Of a DNA stretch of 64,000 nucleotides, positions 1 to 9,077 are shown piece by piece (within the stretch, counting starts at the first letter, position 1; the number at the start of each line of letters is the position of its first letter). The position numbers and the translations under genes were made by a program. This DNA comes from Streptomyces sp. NBC_00536 (lineage in GTDB: Bacteria; Actinomycetota; Actinomycetes; Streptomycetales; Streptomycetaceae): the NCBI RefSeq assembly GCF_036346295.1, contig NZ_CP107819.1, positions 682,001 through 746,000 of the forward strand, given 5' to 3'. A model generated the notes under the pieces. That model searched no databases and was not told the origin of the DNA. It was given only the letters and a program-made list of their open reading frames with translations.

Positions 1-448
1 CCAGCAGAAAGACGGGTGTTGAGAGCAGCACGAAGGAGGCGAGGGTCATCGCCCGGTCGGAGAAGCGGTATTGGCGTACGGCGGTCCAGGCGCCGGCGAG
101 CACGCCGAGCACGGTTCCGGCGATGGTGCCGAAGAGCAGCAGCCGCAGGCTGACCCCGATCCGCCGCCCGAACTCGGCGCCGACCGGGGTCCCGTCGATG
201 GTCTGTCCGAGGTCGCCGCGCAGCGCGTGTCCGGCCCAGGACGCGAAGCGGGAGACGAGCGGGGTGTGGTCGTTGACGCCGAGGGCGGTGAGGTGGTGGT
301 CCACCGAGGCGGGCGACAAGGGGGGCTGGCGGCCTTCGTAGTACGCCCGCGGGTCGAGGGCGTACGAGGCGAGCAGGTACGAGAGGCAGACGGCGGCCAG
401 CAGCAGCACGGCGTAGTAGCCGAGCCGCTTGGCCAGGTAGGCGGCCAC
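1..448 (-). CDS. Peptide/nickel-type ABC transporter permease (DppB/OppB family), partial
   Basis: Inner-membrane permease of a peptide-type ABC importer; only about 149 N-terminal codons are in the window and the 3' part lies beyond base 1. The reverse strand reads from a GTG at 448 preceded by GGAGG at 458-462. The protein opens with AAYLAKRLGYYAVLLLAAV, a typical first membrane helix of this family. A periplasmic-type loop with LTALGVNDHTPLVSRF and GDLGQTIDGTPV follows, then a second helix (LRLLLFGTIAGTVLGVLAGA). The GDLG motif is characteristic of DppB-like permeases. It is divergent from a family 5 substrate-binding lipoprotein, as expected for one transporter locus. Substrate unknown. 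Confidence 0.85.
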   Translation of the reverse strand, partial: MAAYLAKRLGYYAVLLLAAVCLSYLLASYALDPRAYYEGRQPPLSPASVDHHLTALGVNDHTPLVSRFASWAGHALRGDLGQTIDGTPVGAEFGRRIGVSLRLLLFGTIAGTVLGVLAGAWTAVRQYRFSDRAMTLASFVLLSTPVFLL

Positions 449-538
449 GGTGGTGAACCTCCGCAGGTGCTCGTGATCCACAGGGGATCGTCAGGGGAAC
501 GCGACGCCGGGGGTTGCCCGGACATCACGGCCGCGGCA

Positions 539-571
539 GGTCAACATGGCTAATTCGTCGCCTTGTTGACC
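539..571. promoter_or_regulatory. Inverted repeat in divergent transporter intergenic region
   Basis: GGTCAAC at 539-545 and GTTGACC at 565-571 form a perfect 7-bp inverted repeat spaced 19 bp apart, midway between the permease and the binding-protein gene. The right arm is followed by a second TTGACC at 576-581 and an AT-richer stretch (CTAAGAAAAC) about 20 bp further. The repeat could be an operator, or simply back-to-back -35-like boxes. The role is inferred from position only. Confidence 0.3.
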
Positions 572-745
572 AAGCTTGACCGCCGTTTGTTGCGGACATG
601 CTAAGAAAACATAGCGGGATTCCAGCAGGCCTCCCCCCGGAGCGCAAGATCTCCTACGGTCGGCCCAGCCCGGGATCCCGCCCCGTCCCGCCCCACCCGT
701 CCCGTCCCGATCCAGACCGCCCCACGACCCGGAGGAAGTGTCCCG

Positions 746-2437
746 ATGCGCAGAACCACGGTCATCGCCATAGCCGCAGCCCTGTCGGCCACTCTGGCGG
801 TGTCCGCCTGCGACTCTTCCGGCACGGACGGCGGCGCACCGGCGAAGAAACAGGCCGCGCCCGCCGTCGACGGGCAGAACATCAACGCCCAGCCGGTGAG
901 CGCCCTCAAGCAGGGCGGCTCCCTGAAGGTCGCCATCGACCAGTGGATCACGCAGTACAACGTCAACCAGGTGGACGGGCAGCAGGGCGACGCCTCCGAG
1001 ATCGACCGGGCCGTGATGCCGCACCTCTTCTACGCGGACGCCAAGGGCGTCGGCGTGCCCAACCCGGCCTTCCTGGCCTCGGCGAAGGTCGTCTCGACCA
1101 GCCCGCAGGTGGTGGAGTACCAGCTCAACCCCAAGGCCCGCTGGTCCGACGGAACCCCCCTCGGCTGGAAGGACTTCGAGGCGCTGTGGAAGGCGCTGAA
1201 CGGCTCCGACAAGGCGTACGAGGCGGCCGACACCTCGGGCTACGACCAGATCTCCAAGGTCGAGCAGGGCGCCGACGAACACGGGGTGAAGATCACCTTC
1301 GCGACGCCGTACGCCGACTGGCAGCGGCTCTTCGACCCGCTGTACCCGGCCGCCTACATCGACACCCCCGAGAAGTTCAACAAGGGCTGGACGGAGAAGG
1401 CCCCGGTCACCGCGGGCGCCTTCAAGATCGGCACCTACGACAAGACCGCGCAGACCGTCACCCTGGTTCCCGACCCGCAGTGGTGGGGGGAGAAGCCCAG
1501 GCTGGACTCGGTCGTCTTCCGCGTCCTGGACCGCGCCTCGCGCACCGAGGCCTTCCTCAACAAGGAGATCGACGAGACGACCGCGCTCCAGCCCGAGGAC
1601 TACAAGCGGCTGGTCAAGGACCCGGCCGCGGACATCCGGCGCGGCGCCCGCTGGGACGAGGTCCACATCACCCTCAACGCCGCGCGCGGCCCGCTCCAGG
1701 ACGTCAAGGTGCGCAACGCGCTCCAGGCGGCCATCGACCGCAAGGGCATCAACGCCAGTTTCGCCAAGGACCTGTCCTTCGAACTCCAGCCGCTGAACAA
1801 CCACTTCTTCATGCCGAACCAGGCGGGGTACAAGGACAATTCCAGCGAGTTCGACGCCTACGACCCGGCGAAGGCCGGCAAGCTCCTCGACGAAGCGGGC
1901 TGGAAGGACGCCGGCCAGGGCAAGCCGCGCACCAAGGACGGCAAGGAGCTGACCCTGGAGTACACGCTGAGCGCGGGCGGTTCCTCCTCCCAGGAGGACC
2001 AGGCCCAGTTGGTGCAGCAGCAGCTGGGCGCCGTCGGCGTGAAGGTCGACATCAAGAAGGTCCCGGCGAACGACTACTTCAACAAGTTCGTGAACACCGG
2101 GAACTTCGACCTCGTCAGCTTCCGCAACGTCGACGAGGCCTACACCTCGAAGCTGATCCCCGTCTTCCAGCAGCCGCAGGGCAACAACCTCTTCCAGAAC
2201 TTCGGCTCGGTCGGCAGCCCGCGGATCGACGAACTCCTGAAGAAGGCCGGCCAGACCACCGACCGCGCCGAGGCGCTGAAGCTCTACAACGAGGCCGACG
2301 CCGAGATCTACAAGCTCGGCCACTCCATCGAGCTGTACCAGCGCCCCGACATCACCGCGGACCGCAAGGGCCTCGCCAACTTCGGCGCGACCGGCCTCGC
2401 GGACGTCGACTACACGAAGGTGGGCTGGCAGAACTGA
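746..2437 (+). CDS. ABC transporter substrate-binding lipoprotein, family 5 (DppA/OppA-like)
   Basis: Extracellular solute-binding lipoprotein of 563 residues for a peptide/nickel-class importer. A lipoprotein signal (MRRTTVIAIAAALSATLAV) ends in the lipobox VSAC, so Cys22 would be lipidated. The body has SBP family 5 hallmarks: LNPKARWSDGTPLGWKDFE, then a segment with PDPQWWGEKP, and a C-terminal half with LDEAGW and a QxD-like pattern. Length is normal for the family. AGGAAG precedes the ATG. It is divergent from the permease at the window edge and ends at a strong hairpin. Peptide is the likely ligand class, but this fold also binds other solutes. Confidence 0.92.
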   Translation: MRRTTVIAIAAALSATLAVSACDSSGTDGGAPAKKQAAPAVDGQNINAQPVSALKQGGSLKVAIDQWITQYNVNQVDGQQGDASEIDRAVMPHLFYADAKGVGVPNPAFLASAKVVSTSPQVVEYQLNPKARWSDGTPLGWKDFEALWKALNGSDKAYEAADTSGYDQISKVEQGADEHGVKITFATPYADWQRLFDPLYPAAYIDTPEKFNKGWTEKAPVTAGAFKIGTYDKTAQTVTLVPDPQWWGEKPRLDSVVFRVLDRASRTEAFLNKEIDETTALQPEDYKRLVKDPAADIRRGARWDEVHITLNAARGPLQDVKVRNALQAAIDRKGINASFAKDLSFELQPLNNHFFMPNQAGYKDNSSEFDAYDPAKAGKLLDEAGWKDAGQGKPRTKDGKELTLEYTLSAGGSSSQEDQAQLVQQQLGAVGVKVDIKKVPANDYFNKFVNTGNFDLVSFRNVDEAYTSKLIPVFQQPQGNNLFQNFGSVGSPRIDELLKKAGQTTDRAEALKLYNEADAEIYKLGHSIELYQRPDITADRKGLANFGATGLADVDYTKVGWQN

Positions 2438-2444
2438 CGCGGCC

Positions 2445-2472
2445 GGAGACCGGGCGGCCCCGCCCGGTCTCC
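2445..2472 (+). terminator. Perfect 12-bp stem-loop terminator after the binding-protein gene
   Basis: GGAGACCGGGCG (2445-2456) pairs perfectly with CGCCCGGTCTCC (2461-2472) across a GCCC loop, 7 bp after the stop codon. There is no T tract, as is common for Streptomyces terminators. Confidence 0.8.
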
Positions 2473-2637
2473 CCGCCGCGCGCCGTCCCTTTTCCGCCGC
2501 ACGCCCGGCTCCGGCGGGAAAACCCCTGATCGCGGCAGTAGAATGACCGGCTGTTTGGTGCTGGACCGGAACAACCCTGGCAAACCTGGGCTCCACCGGC
2601 GACCCGGACGTTTTCCGGGACCGAGACGCGAGGGCCG

Positions 2638-5600
2638 ATGGCAGCCACACCTGAGCACGGTGAACTGACACTGCTCGCCGACGGGACCGTACGCGACGAC
2701 GGGGCGGCCGCGCAGGACGGCGATGCGGCGCCCGCGGGGGTGGCGGACCACCCGGAGACCGGCAAGTCCGCCCGGTTCTCCGCCGGGCCCGCCGCCCCGG
2801 CGCGCACCCTCGTCGACGTCTTCGAGGCCTCCGTCCGCGCGCACCCCGACGAGCCCGCCCTGGACGACGGCACCGAACGGCTGACCTACCGGGCGCTGGC
2901 CGCCGAGGTCGAACGCCGACGGCGCGCCCTCGCGGCCGCCGGGGTGGGCCTCGGCGACCGGATCGGCGTACGGGTGCCGTCCGGGACCAACGAGCTGTAC
3001 GTGTCCATCCTCGCCGTGCTCGCCGTGGGCGCCGCCTACGTGCCGGTGGACGCCGAGGACCCGGACGAGCGGGCAGAGCTGGTCTTCGGCGAGGCCGGAG
3101 TGCGGGCGGTGCTGGGCGCCGGACGCCGCATCGACCTCACCGGCCTCACGACGGAACCGGCGGCGGCCGGGCGTCCCGGCCCCGGACACGACGCGTGGAT
3201 CATCTTCACCTCCGGCTCCACCGGCAAGCCCAAGGGCGTCGCCGTCAGCCACCGCAGCGCCGCCGCCTTCGTGGACGCCGAAGCCGCGCTGTTCCTCGCC
3301 GAGGAGCCCATCGGGCCGGGCGACCGCGTGATGGCGGGGCTGTCCGTCGCCTTCGACGCCTCCTGCGAGGAGATGTGGCTGGCCTGGCGCCACGGCGCCT
3401 GCCTGGTGCCCGTACCCCGTTCCCAGGTGCGCAGCGGCGCCGACCTCGGCCCCTGGCTGATGGAGCAGGAGATCACCGTGGTCTCCACCGTGCCGACGCT
3501 GGCCGCGCTCTGGGAGCCCGAGGCCCTCGACGAGGTCCGGCTGCTGATCTTCGGCGGCGAGGCCTGCCCGCCCGAGCTGACCCAGCGCCTGGTCACCGAG
3601 GGGCGCGAGGTCTGGAACACGTACGGTCCCACCGAGGCCACCGTCGTCGCCTGCGCCTCCCTGCTCACCGGCGCGGAACCGATCCGGATCGGCCTCCCGC
3701 TGAACGGCTGGGAACTGGCCGTCGTGGACGAGTCCGGCGAACCCGTCCCGATGGGCGGCAGCGGCCAGCTCGTGATCGGCGGCGTCGGCCTGGCGCGCTA
3801 CCTCGACCCGCAGAAGGACGCCGAGAAGTACGCCCCGCTGGAATCCCTCGGCTGGGAGCGCGCCTACCGCAGCGGCGACCTGGTCCGCGCCGAACCCGAA
3901 GGGCTGGTCTTCCTCGGCCGCGGCGACGAGCAGATCAAGCTCGGCGGCCGCCGGATCGAGCTGGGCGAGGTGGACGCGGCGCTCCAGGCACTGCCCGGGG
4001 TGGCCGGAGCGGCCGCCGCCGTCCGTACGGCCCGCAGCGGCAACCAGCTGCTCGTCGGCTACCTCGTCACCCAGGAGGGCTGGGACCGCGCGGCGGCCGT
4101 CGAACGGCTGCGCGCCGAACTGCCCGCCGCCCTTGTGCCGCTGCTCGCGCCGGTCGAGGAGCTGCCGACCCGGACCTCCGGCAAGGTGGACCGCGACGCG
4201 CTGCCCTGGCCGCTGCCCGACCTGGAGACCACCGGCCCGGCCGAGCAGCTGTACGGGACCGAGGCCTGGCTCGCCGAGCAGTGGAGCGAGACCCTCGGCG
4301 TGACCGTCACCGGCGGCGCCGACGACTTCTTCGCGATCGGCGGCAACAGTCTCGCCGCCGCCCAGCTCACCACCCGGCTGCGCACCCGCTACCCGCGGGC
4401 GGCCGTCCTCGACATCTACCAGCAGCCCACCCTGCGCAAACTGGCCCGGCGGCTGGAGAAGTCCGTACGGGAGGACGGCGCGGCCCGGACCGTCTCGCCC
4501 GTCCCGCTCCGGTCCCAGCTGGTGCAGTCGGTCCTGCTGCTCCCCCTGTTCACCCTGGTCGGGCTGCGCTGGACCGTGTCGCTGCTGGCGCTGGGCAACG
4601 TACTGCACTGGTTCGGGCCGTACCCGTGGGCGCCCACCGCGTCGTGGTGGCTCGTCGGCGCCGGCGCCGTCCTGCTGTTCAGCCCGCCCGGGCGGCTCGC
4701 GATCGCGGCGGGCGGCGCGCGGCTGCTGCTGCGCGGGGTGAAGGCCGGGCGATACCCGCGCGGCGGCAGCGTGCACCTGCGGCTGTGGACGGCCGAGCGG
4801 CTGGCCGAGTACGCCGGTGCGACCTCGCTCAGCGGTTCCTGGCTGGAGCGGTACGCGCGGGCGCTCGGCGCCAAGGTCGGCCCCGAGGTGGACCTGCACT
4901 CCCTGCCCCCGGTGACGGGCATGCTCAAGCTCGGCCGGGGCTGCGCCGTCGAATCCGAGGTGGACCTCGGCGGGCACTGGCTGGACGGCGACGAGCTGGT
5001 GATCGGCCCGATCAAGGTCGGTGCGGGCGCCGTGGTCGGTACCCGCAGCCTGCTCTTCCCCGGCGCGCGGGTCGGCAAGCGGGCCGAGGTCGCCCCCGGG
5101 TCCGCGGTCGCCGGGCAGGTCACCACCGGCCAGCGCTGGGCCGGGGCGCCCGCCGTCAAGCTCGGCAAGGCCAAGCGCAACTGGCCCGGGGAGCGCCCGC
5201 CGCGCCCGGTCCGCTGGCGCGCCGCGTACGGCGCGGCCGGGTTCTGCCTCACCGCCCTGCCGGTGCTCGCCACGCTGCCCGCGCTGCTGGTGGCGAGCCG
5301 GTTCGTGCCCGCCGACGCGGGGGCGGTGGCCGCGCTGCGCGGAGCCCTGTTCGCCGTGGTGCCCGGGGCGCTGGCCTTCGGGTGCGCGTACGCAACTCTG
5401 CTGCTGGTCTCCGTACGCCTGCTCAGCCTGGGGCTGCGGACCGGTGTCCATCCCACGCACAGCAGGGTCGGCTGGCAGGCGTGGACGGTCACCCAGCTGA
5501 TGGACCTGTCCCGGGAGACCCTCTTCCCGCTGTACGCCGGGCTGATCACGCCGGTGTGGCTGCGGCTGCTCGGCATGAAGATCGGCCGGGGCGCCGAGGT

Positions 5601-6600
5601 GTCGACCGTGCTCGCGCTGCCGAGCCTCACCACCGTCGGCGAAGGCGCGTTCCTGGCCGACGACACCCTGACCGCGCCGTACGAACTGGGCGGCGGCTGG
5701 ATGCGGATCGGGCACTCGGCGATCGGACGGCGGGCGTTCCTCGGCAACTCCGGGATGACCGCGCCCGGCCGGACCGTGCCGGACGGCGGGCTGGTCGGCG
5801 TCCTGTCGGCGACCCCGAAGAAGGCCAAGAAGGGCAGTTCCTACCTGGGCCTGCCGCCGGTCCGGCTGCCGCGGTCCACCGCGGACGCCGATCAGAGCCG
5901 GACCTACGATCCGCCCGCGCGGCTGCTGTGGGCGCGCGGCCTGGTCGAGCTGTGCCGGCTCCTCCCGGTGTTCTGCTCGGCCGCGCTGGCCGTGCTGACC
6001 GTGGCCGCGTTCTGCGCGCTGAGCGCCCCGGGGGCGCTGGGCACCGGGTGGACCGCGCTGCTGTCCGGAGCCGTCCTGCTCGCCGCGGGCGCCGCCGCCT
6101 GCGGGGTCACGGTGGCCGCGAAGTGGCTGCTGGTGGGCCGCCACCGGGCCGGGGAGCACCCGCTGTGGAGCGGCTTCGTGTGGCGCAACGAGCTGGCCGA
6201 CACCTTCGTGGAGGTCCTGGCCGTGCCCTGGCTCGTCGGAGCGGTGCCCGGTACGCCCCTGCTGGCGCTGTGGCTGCGCGGGCTCGGGGCACGCGTGGGG
6301 CGGGGCGTGTGGTGCGAGAGCTACTGGCTGCCCGAGACGGACCTGGTCGAGCTGGGTGACGCGGTCAGCGTGAACCGGGGCTGCGTGTTGCAGACACACC
6401 TCTTCCACGACCGGATCTTGAGGACGGATACTGTGGTCCTCCATGAGGGCGCCACCCTGGGCCCGGGCGGAATCGTCCTGCCCGGGAGCACGATCGGCGC
6501 CCACAGCACCCTGGGTCCCGCCTCGCTCGTGATGGCCGGTGAATCCGTACCCGCCGGCACCCGCTGGCTGGGGAATCCGATCGAGGCGTGGCGGACCTGA
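2638..6600 (+). CDS. pls: Pls-type membrane synthetase of a cationic homo-poly-amino acid (epsilon-poly-L-lysine synthetase-like)
   Basis: Single-module membrane NRPS of 1320 residues, almost the length known for epsilon-poly-L-lysine synthetase (about 1319). Domains in order: adenylation (about 45-520; IFTSGSTGKPKG, NTYGPTE, RSGD, SGKVDR), thiolation (FFAIGGNSL, phosphopantetheine Ser571), then six membrane helices in pairs (about 624-690, 859-932, 1101-1165). Three soluble hexapeptide-repeat-like domains lie between and after the pairs; in Pls these are the tandem condensation-like domains. Mapping by eye to GrsA pocket positions gives D-A-E-S-I-G-T-V-V-K. The Glu at position 239 fits a basic side chain, so lysine or a related diamino acid is inferred, not proven. 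ATG 2638 follows GAGGG. Likely co-transcribed with the M1 peptidase 36 bp downstream. Confidence 0.9.
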   Translation: MAATPEHGELTLLADGTVRDDGAAAQDGDAAPAGVADHPETGKSARFSAGPAAPARTLVDVFEASVRAHPDEPALDDGTERLTYRALAAEVERRRRALAAAGVGLGDRIGVRVPSGTNELYVSILAVLAVGAAYVPVDAEDPDERAELVFGEAGVRAVLGAGRRIDLTGLTTEPAAAGRPGPGHDAWIIFTSGSTGKPKGVAVSHRSAAAFVDAEAALFLAEEPIGPGDRVMAGLSVAFDASCEEMWLAWRHGACLVPVPRSQVRSGADLGPWLMEQEITVVSTVPTLAALWEPEALDEVRLLIFGGEACPPELTQRLVTEGREVWNTYGPTEATVVACASLLTGAEPIRIGLPLNGWELAVVDESGEPVPMGGSGQLVIGGVGLARYLDPQKDAEKYAPLESLGWERAYRSGDLVRAEPEGLVFLGRGDEQIKLGGRRIELGEVDAALQALPGVAGAAAAVRTARSGNQLLVGYLVTQEGWDRAAAVERLRAELPAALVPLLAPVEELPTRTSGKVDRDALPWPLPDLETTGPAEQLYGTEAWLAEQWSETLGVTVTGGADDFFAIGGNSLAAAQLTTRLRTRYPRAAVLDIYQQPTLRKLARRLEKSVREDGAARTVSPVPLRSQLVQSVLLLPLFTLVGLRWTVSLLALGNVLHWFGPYPWAPTASWWLVGAGAVLLFSPPGRLAIAAGGARLLLRGVKAGRYPRGGSVHLRLWTAERLAEYAGATSLSGSWLERYARALGAKVGPEVDLHSLPPVTGMLKLGRGCAVESEVDLGGHWLDGDELVIGPIKVGAGAVVGTRSLLFPGARVGKRAEVAPGSAVAGQVTTGQRWAGAPAVKLGKAKRNWPGERPPRPVRWRAAYGAAGFCLTALPVLATLPALLVASRFVPADAGAVAALRGALFAVVPGALAFGCAYATLLLVSVRLLSLGLRTGVHPTHSRVGWQAWTVTQLMDLSRETLFPLYAGLITPVWLRLLGMKIGRGAEVSTVLALPSLTTVGEGAFLADDTLTAPYELGGGWMRIGHSAIGRRAFLGNSGMTAPGRTVPDGGLVGVLSATPKKAKKGSSYLGLPPVRLPRSTADADQSRTYDPPARLLWARGLVELCRLLPVFCSAALAVLTVAAFCALSAPGALGTGWTALLSGAVLLAAGAAACGVTVAAKWLLVGRHRAGEHPLWSGFVWRNELADTFVEVLAVPWLVGAVPGTPLLALWLRGLGARVGRGVWCESYWLPETDLVELGDAVSVNRGCVLQTHLFHDRILRTDTVVLHEGATLGPGGIVLPGSTIGAHSTLGPASLVMAGESVPAGTRWLGNPIEAWRT

Positions 6601-6636
6601 GAGGGCCCCGGCACAGCGCAGGGAACGGAAGCGTCA

Positions 6637-8052
6637 ATGAGCGGCCAGACGGCATCGGCATCGGCATCGGACCCGTATTTTCCGGCCAACGGTGACCCCC
6701 GCTACCGTGTGCACCGGTACGAACTCGCCCTGGAGTACCGTCCCCGCCCCAACCGGCTGGCCGGGACGGCCCGGATCAGTGCGATCGCCGGCCGTGCTCC
6801 GCTCGCCGAGTTCCACCTGAACCTGGCCGAGTTCAAAATAGGGCGGGTGATGGTCAACGGCCGGGCGTCGCACTCCACGCACCGGGCCGGGAAGCTCCTC
6901 GTCCGCCCCGTCAAGCCGCTGCCCGCCGGCACCGCCTTCACGGTGGAGGTGCACTGGGTCGGCAATCCGAAGCCGGTCCGCAGCCCGTGGGGCGGCATCG
7001 GCTGGGAGGAACTGACCGACGGCGCGCTGGTGGCCAGCCAGCCGGTCGGCGCGCCCTCCTGGTACCCCTGCAACGACCGGCCCGCTGACAAGGCCTCCTA
7101 CCAGATCTCGGTCAACGTCCCGTCCGCCTACACCGTGGTGGCCGTCGGCAGACTGCTCACGCGGACCACCAAGGCCTCCACCACCACCTGGGTGTACGAG
7201 CAGTCCGCGCCCACCTCCAGCTACCTGGTCGGCCTGTCCATCGGCATGTACCAGACGGTGCTGCTGGGCGACCCGGGGCTCGGCGGTGTGCCGCAGAGCG
7301 CCCACGTACCGGCGCACCTGCTGCCGCGGTTCTCCCGTGACTTCGCCCGGCAGCCCGACATGATGCGGCTGTTCGAGGAACTGTTCGGGCCCTATCCCTT
7401 CGGCGAGTACGTGGTGGTCGTCGCCGACGAGGAGCTCGACGTCCCGGTGGAGGCCCAGGGCCTCTCCCTCTTCGGCGTCAACCACGTGGATGGCGCCCGG
7501 GGTTCGGAGCGGCTCGTCGCGCACGAGCTGGCGCACCAGTGGTTCGGCAACAGCGTGAGCATCGCCGACTGGCGGCACATCTGGCTGAACGAGGGCTTCG
7601 CGAAGTACGCCGAATGGCTCTGGTCCGAGCGCTCCGGCGGCCGCTCCGCGCACGAACTGGCGGGCACGGCACACCGGTTGCTGGCCGCGCAGCCGCAGGA
7701 CCTCACGCTGGCCGACCCCGGCCGCAAGCTGATGTTCGACGACCGTCTCTACCAGCGCGGGAGCCTCGCCGTGCACGCGGTCCGCTGCGCGCTGGGGGAC
7801 GCCGCGTTCTTCCGCATGCTGCGCGACTGGGCCGCCCTGCACCGCCACGGCGTGGTGAACACCGCCGGATTCGCGGCGCACGGCGCGCGCTACGCGGCGG
7901 AGCCGCTGGACGACCTGCTCGACGCCTGGCTGTACGAGCAGTCCCTCCCGCCGCTGCCGGGGGCGTCGGTGGCGCCCGTACGGCCCGTGACACCGGCGCG
8001 GCCCGCGTACCCGCCGACGAACGGCGAGCCCGCGGGCCACGGCCGGGGCTGA
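6637..8052 (+). CDS. M1-family zinc metallopeptidase beside pls (candidate poly-amino-acid degrading peptidase)
   Basis: Zinc aminopeptidase-like protein of 471 residues. The gluzincin signature is intact: HELAH at 296-300 and the third ligand Glu319 in LNEGF. The substrate motif that is normally GxMEN reads VPVEAQ here, keeping the Glu but losing the Asn. The protein has the N-terminal beta domain and catalytic domain but lacks the long C-terminal helical domain of PepN/ERAP enzymes. No signal peptide is visible. It starts 36 bp after the pls stop, so one operon is likely. Poly-lysine producers are reported to carry M1-family enzymes that degrade the polymer. A role in trimming or self-protection is therefore a reasonable inference. 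Confidence 0.88.
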   Translation: MSGQTASASASDPYFPANGDPRYRVHRYELALEYRPRPNRLAGTARISAIAGRAPLAEFHLNLAEFKIGRVMVNGRASHSTHRAGKLLVRPVKPLPAGTAFTVEVHWVGNPKPVRSPWGGIGWEELTDGALVASQPVGAPSWYPCNDRPADKASYQISVNVPSAYTVVAVGRLLTRTTKASTTTWVYEQSAPTSSYLVGLSIGMYQTVLLGDPGLGGVPQSAHVPAHLLPRFSRDFARQPDMMRLFEELFGPYPFGEYVVVVADEELDVPVEAQGLSLFGVNHVDGARGSERLVAHELAHQWFGNSVSIADWRHIWLNEGFAKYAEWLWSERSGGRSAHELAGTAHRLLAAQPQDLTLADPGRKLMFDDRLYQRGSLAVHAVRCALGDAAFFRMLRDWAALHRHGVVNTAGFAAHGARYAAEPLDDLLDAWLYEQSLPPLPGASVAPVRPVTPARPAYPPTNGEPAGHGRG

Positions 8053-8060
8053 CCGCCCCG

Positions 8061-8984
8061 GTGCGGGGTCCGTCCCGCCGCACGGCGCTCGCGTGGGCAG
8101 CGGGAGCCGGGGCCGGAGCCGCTCTGGCCATCGGTCCGGCCGCGGGCGGGAGTCCGTACGCCGCCCCCCTCAGCGAGGACGGCCGCTCGCTGCTCGGCAG
8201 GCTGGCGGCGCTCGAACGGCGGCATTCCGCGCGCCTGGGGATCTACGCCCGCGACACCGCGACCGGCCGCACCGTGCGCTACCGCGCGACCGAGGGCTTC
8301 CCCGTCTGCTCGGTCTTCAAGACGGTGGCGGTCGCGGCGGTCCTGCGCGACCTGGACCGCGACGGGGAGTTCCTGGCCCACCGCGTCCGGTACACCGCGA
8401 AGGACGTCACCGACTCGGGATACGCACCGGTCACCGGCAGGCCCGAGAACCTGGCCGGCGGCATGACGGTCGAGGAGCTGTGCGCCGCCGCGATCGGCCA
8501 GAGCGACAACGCCGCCGCGAACCTGCTGCTCCGTGCACTGGGCGGGCCGACCGCGGTCACCCGGTTCTGCCGGTCGGTCGGGGACGGGACCACGCGCCTG
8601 GACCGCTGGGAACCCGCTCTGAACTCGGCCGAGCCGGGGCGTACGACCGACACCACCAGCCCCCTCGCCATCGGGCGGACCTACGCGCACCTCACCCTCG
8701 CCGCCGCGCTCGCGCCCGAGGACCGTGAACGGCTCACCGGGTGGCTGCTGGCCAACACGACGGGCGGCGAGAAGCTGCGGGCCGGCCTGCCCGCCGACTG
8801 GACCGTCGCGGAGAAGACCGGGAGCGGAGGGTACGGGACCAGCCACGACGTGGGCATCGCCTGGCCCCCGGGCCGCCCACCGGTCGTCATGGCCGTGCTC
8901 ACGACGAAGCACGAGCCCGCGGCCCCTGGCGACAGCCCGCTGATCGCCCGGGCCGCCGCCCTGCTGGCGACGGCGCTCGGCTGA
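8061..8984 (+). CDS. Class A serine beta-lactamase with Tat-like signal
   Basis: Exported beta-lactamase of 307 residues. All class A motifs are present: S84-V-F-K87 (SxxK), S148-D-N150, E184 in WEPALN (the Glu166 equivalent) and K252-T-G254. GTG 8061 is chosen because it gives a complete N-terminus, RGPSRRTALAWAAGAG, resembling a twin-arginine signal; reading frames starting further upstream would run inside the peptidase gene. The gap to the upstream stop is only 8 bp and the ribosome binding site is weak, so translational coupling to the peptidase is likely. Its presence in the pls operon may be chance or a function-linked addition. Spectrum cannot be judged from sequence alone. Confidence 0.9.
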   Translation: MRGPSRRTALAWAAGAGAGAALAIGPAAGGSPYAAPLSEDGRSLLGRLAALERRHSARLGIYARDTATGRTVRYRATEGFPVCSVFKTVAVAAVLRDLDRDGEFLAHRVRYTAKDVTDSGYAPVTGRPENLAGGMTVEELCAAAIGQSDNAAANLLLRALGGPTAVTRFCRSVGDGTTRLDRWEPALNSAEPGRTTDTTSPLAIGRTYAHLTLAAALAPEDRERLTGWLLANTTGGEKLRAGLPADWTVAEKTGSGGYGTSHDVGIAWPPGRPPVVMAVLTTKHEPAAPGDSPLIARAAALLATALG

Positions 8985-9004
8985 TGAAAAAAGGGCCTCG
9001 CGGA

Positions 9005-9021
9005 ATACCCCCTGGGGGTAT
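9005..9021. promoter_or_regulatory. CsoR/RcnR-family operator overlapping a -10 element
   Basis: ATACCCCC-T-GGGGGTAT is a perfect palindrome with 8-bp arms. It closely matches operators of CsoR-type metal (copper) and CstR-type persulfide sensors, which read an A/T-flanked C-tract/G-tract palindrome. The right arm runs into TATACG (9019-9024), a plausible -10 box, so a bound repressor would block the promoter of the His-rich gene just downstream. Confidence 0.75.
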
Positions 9022-9077
9022 ACGGTTATGCCGTGAGTCCGCGGGAGCGCGGCCACAGGGGACGGGAACGGACGGGG

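Noticed and set aside
2410..6504. A very long open frame on the reverse strand across the synthetase gene
   Set aside because: It is an antisense shadow caused by high GC: composition is rich in G, R, P and Q, with no domains, and the forward frame matches Pls along its whole length.
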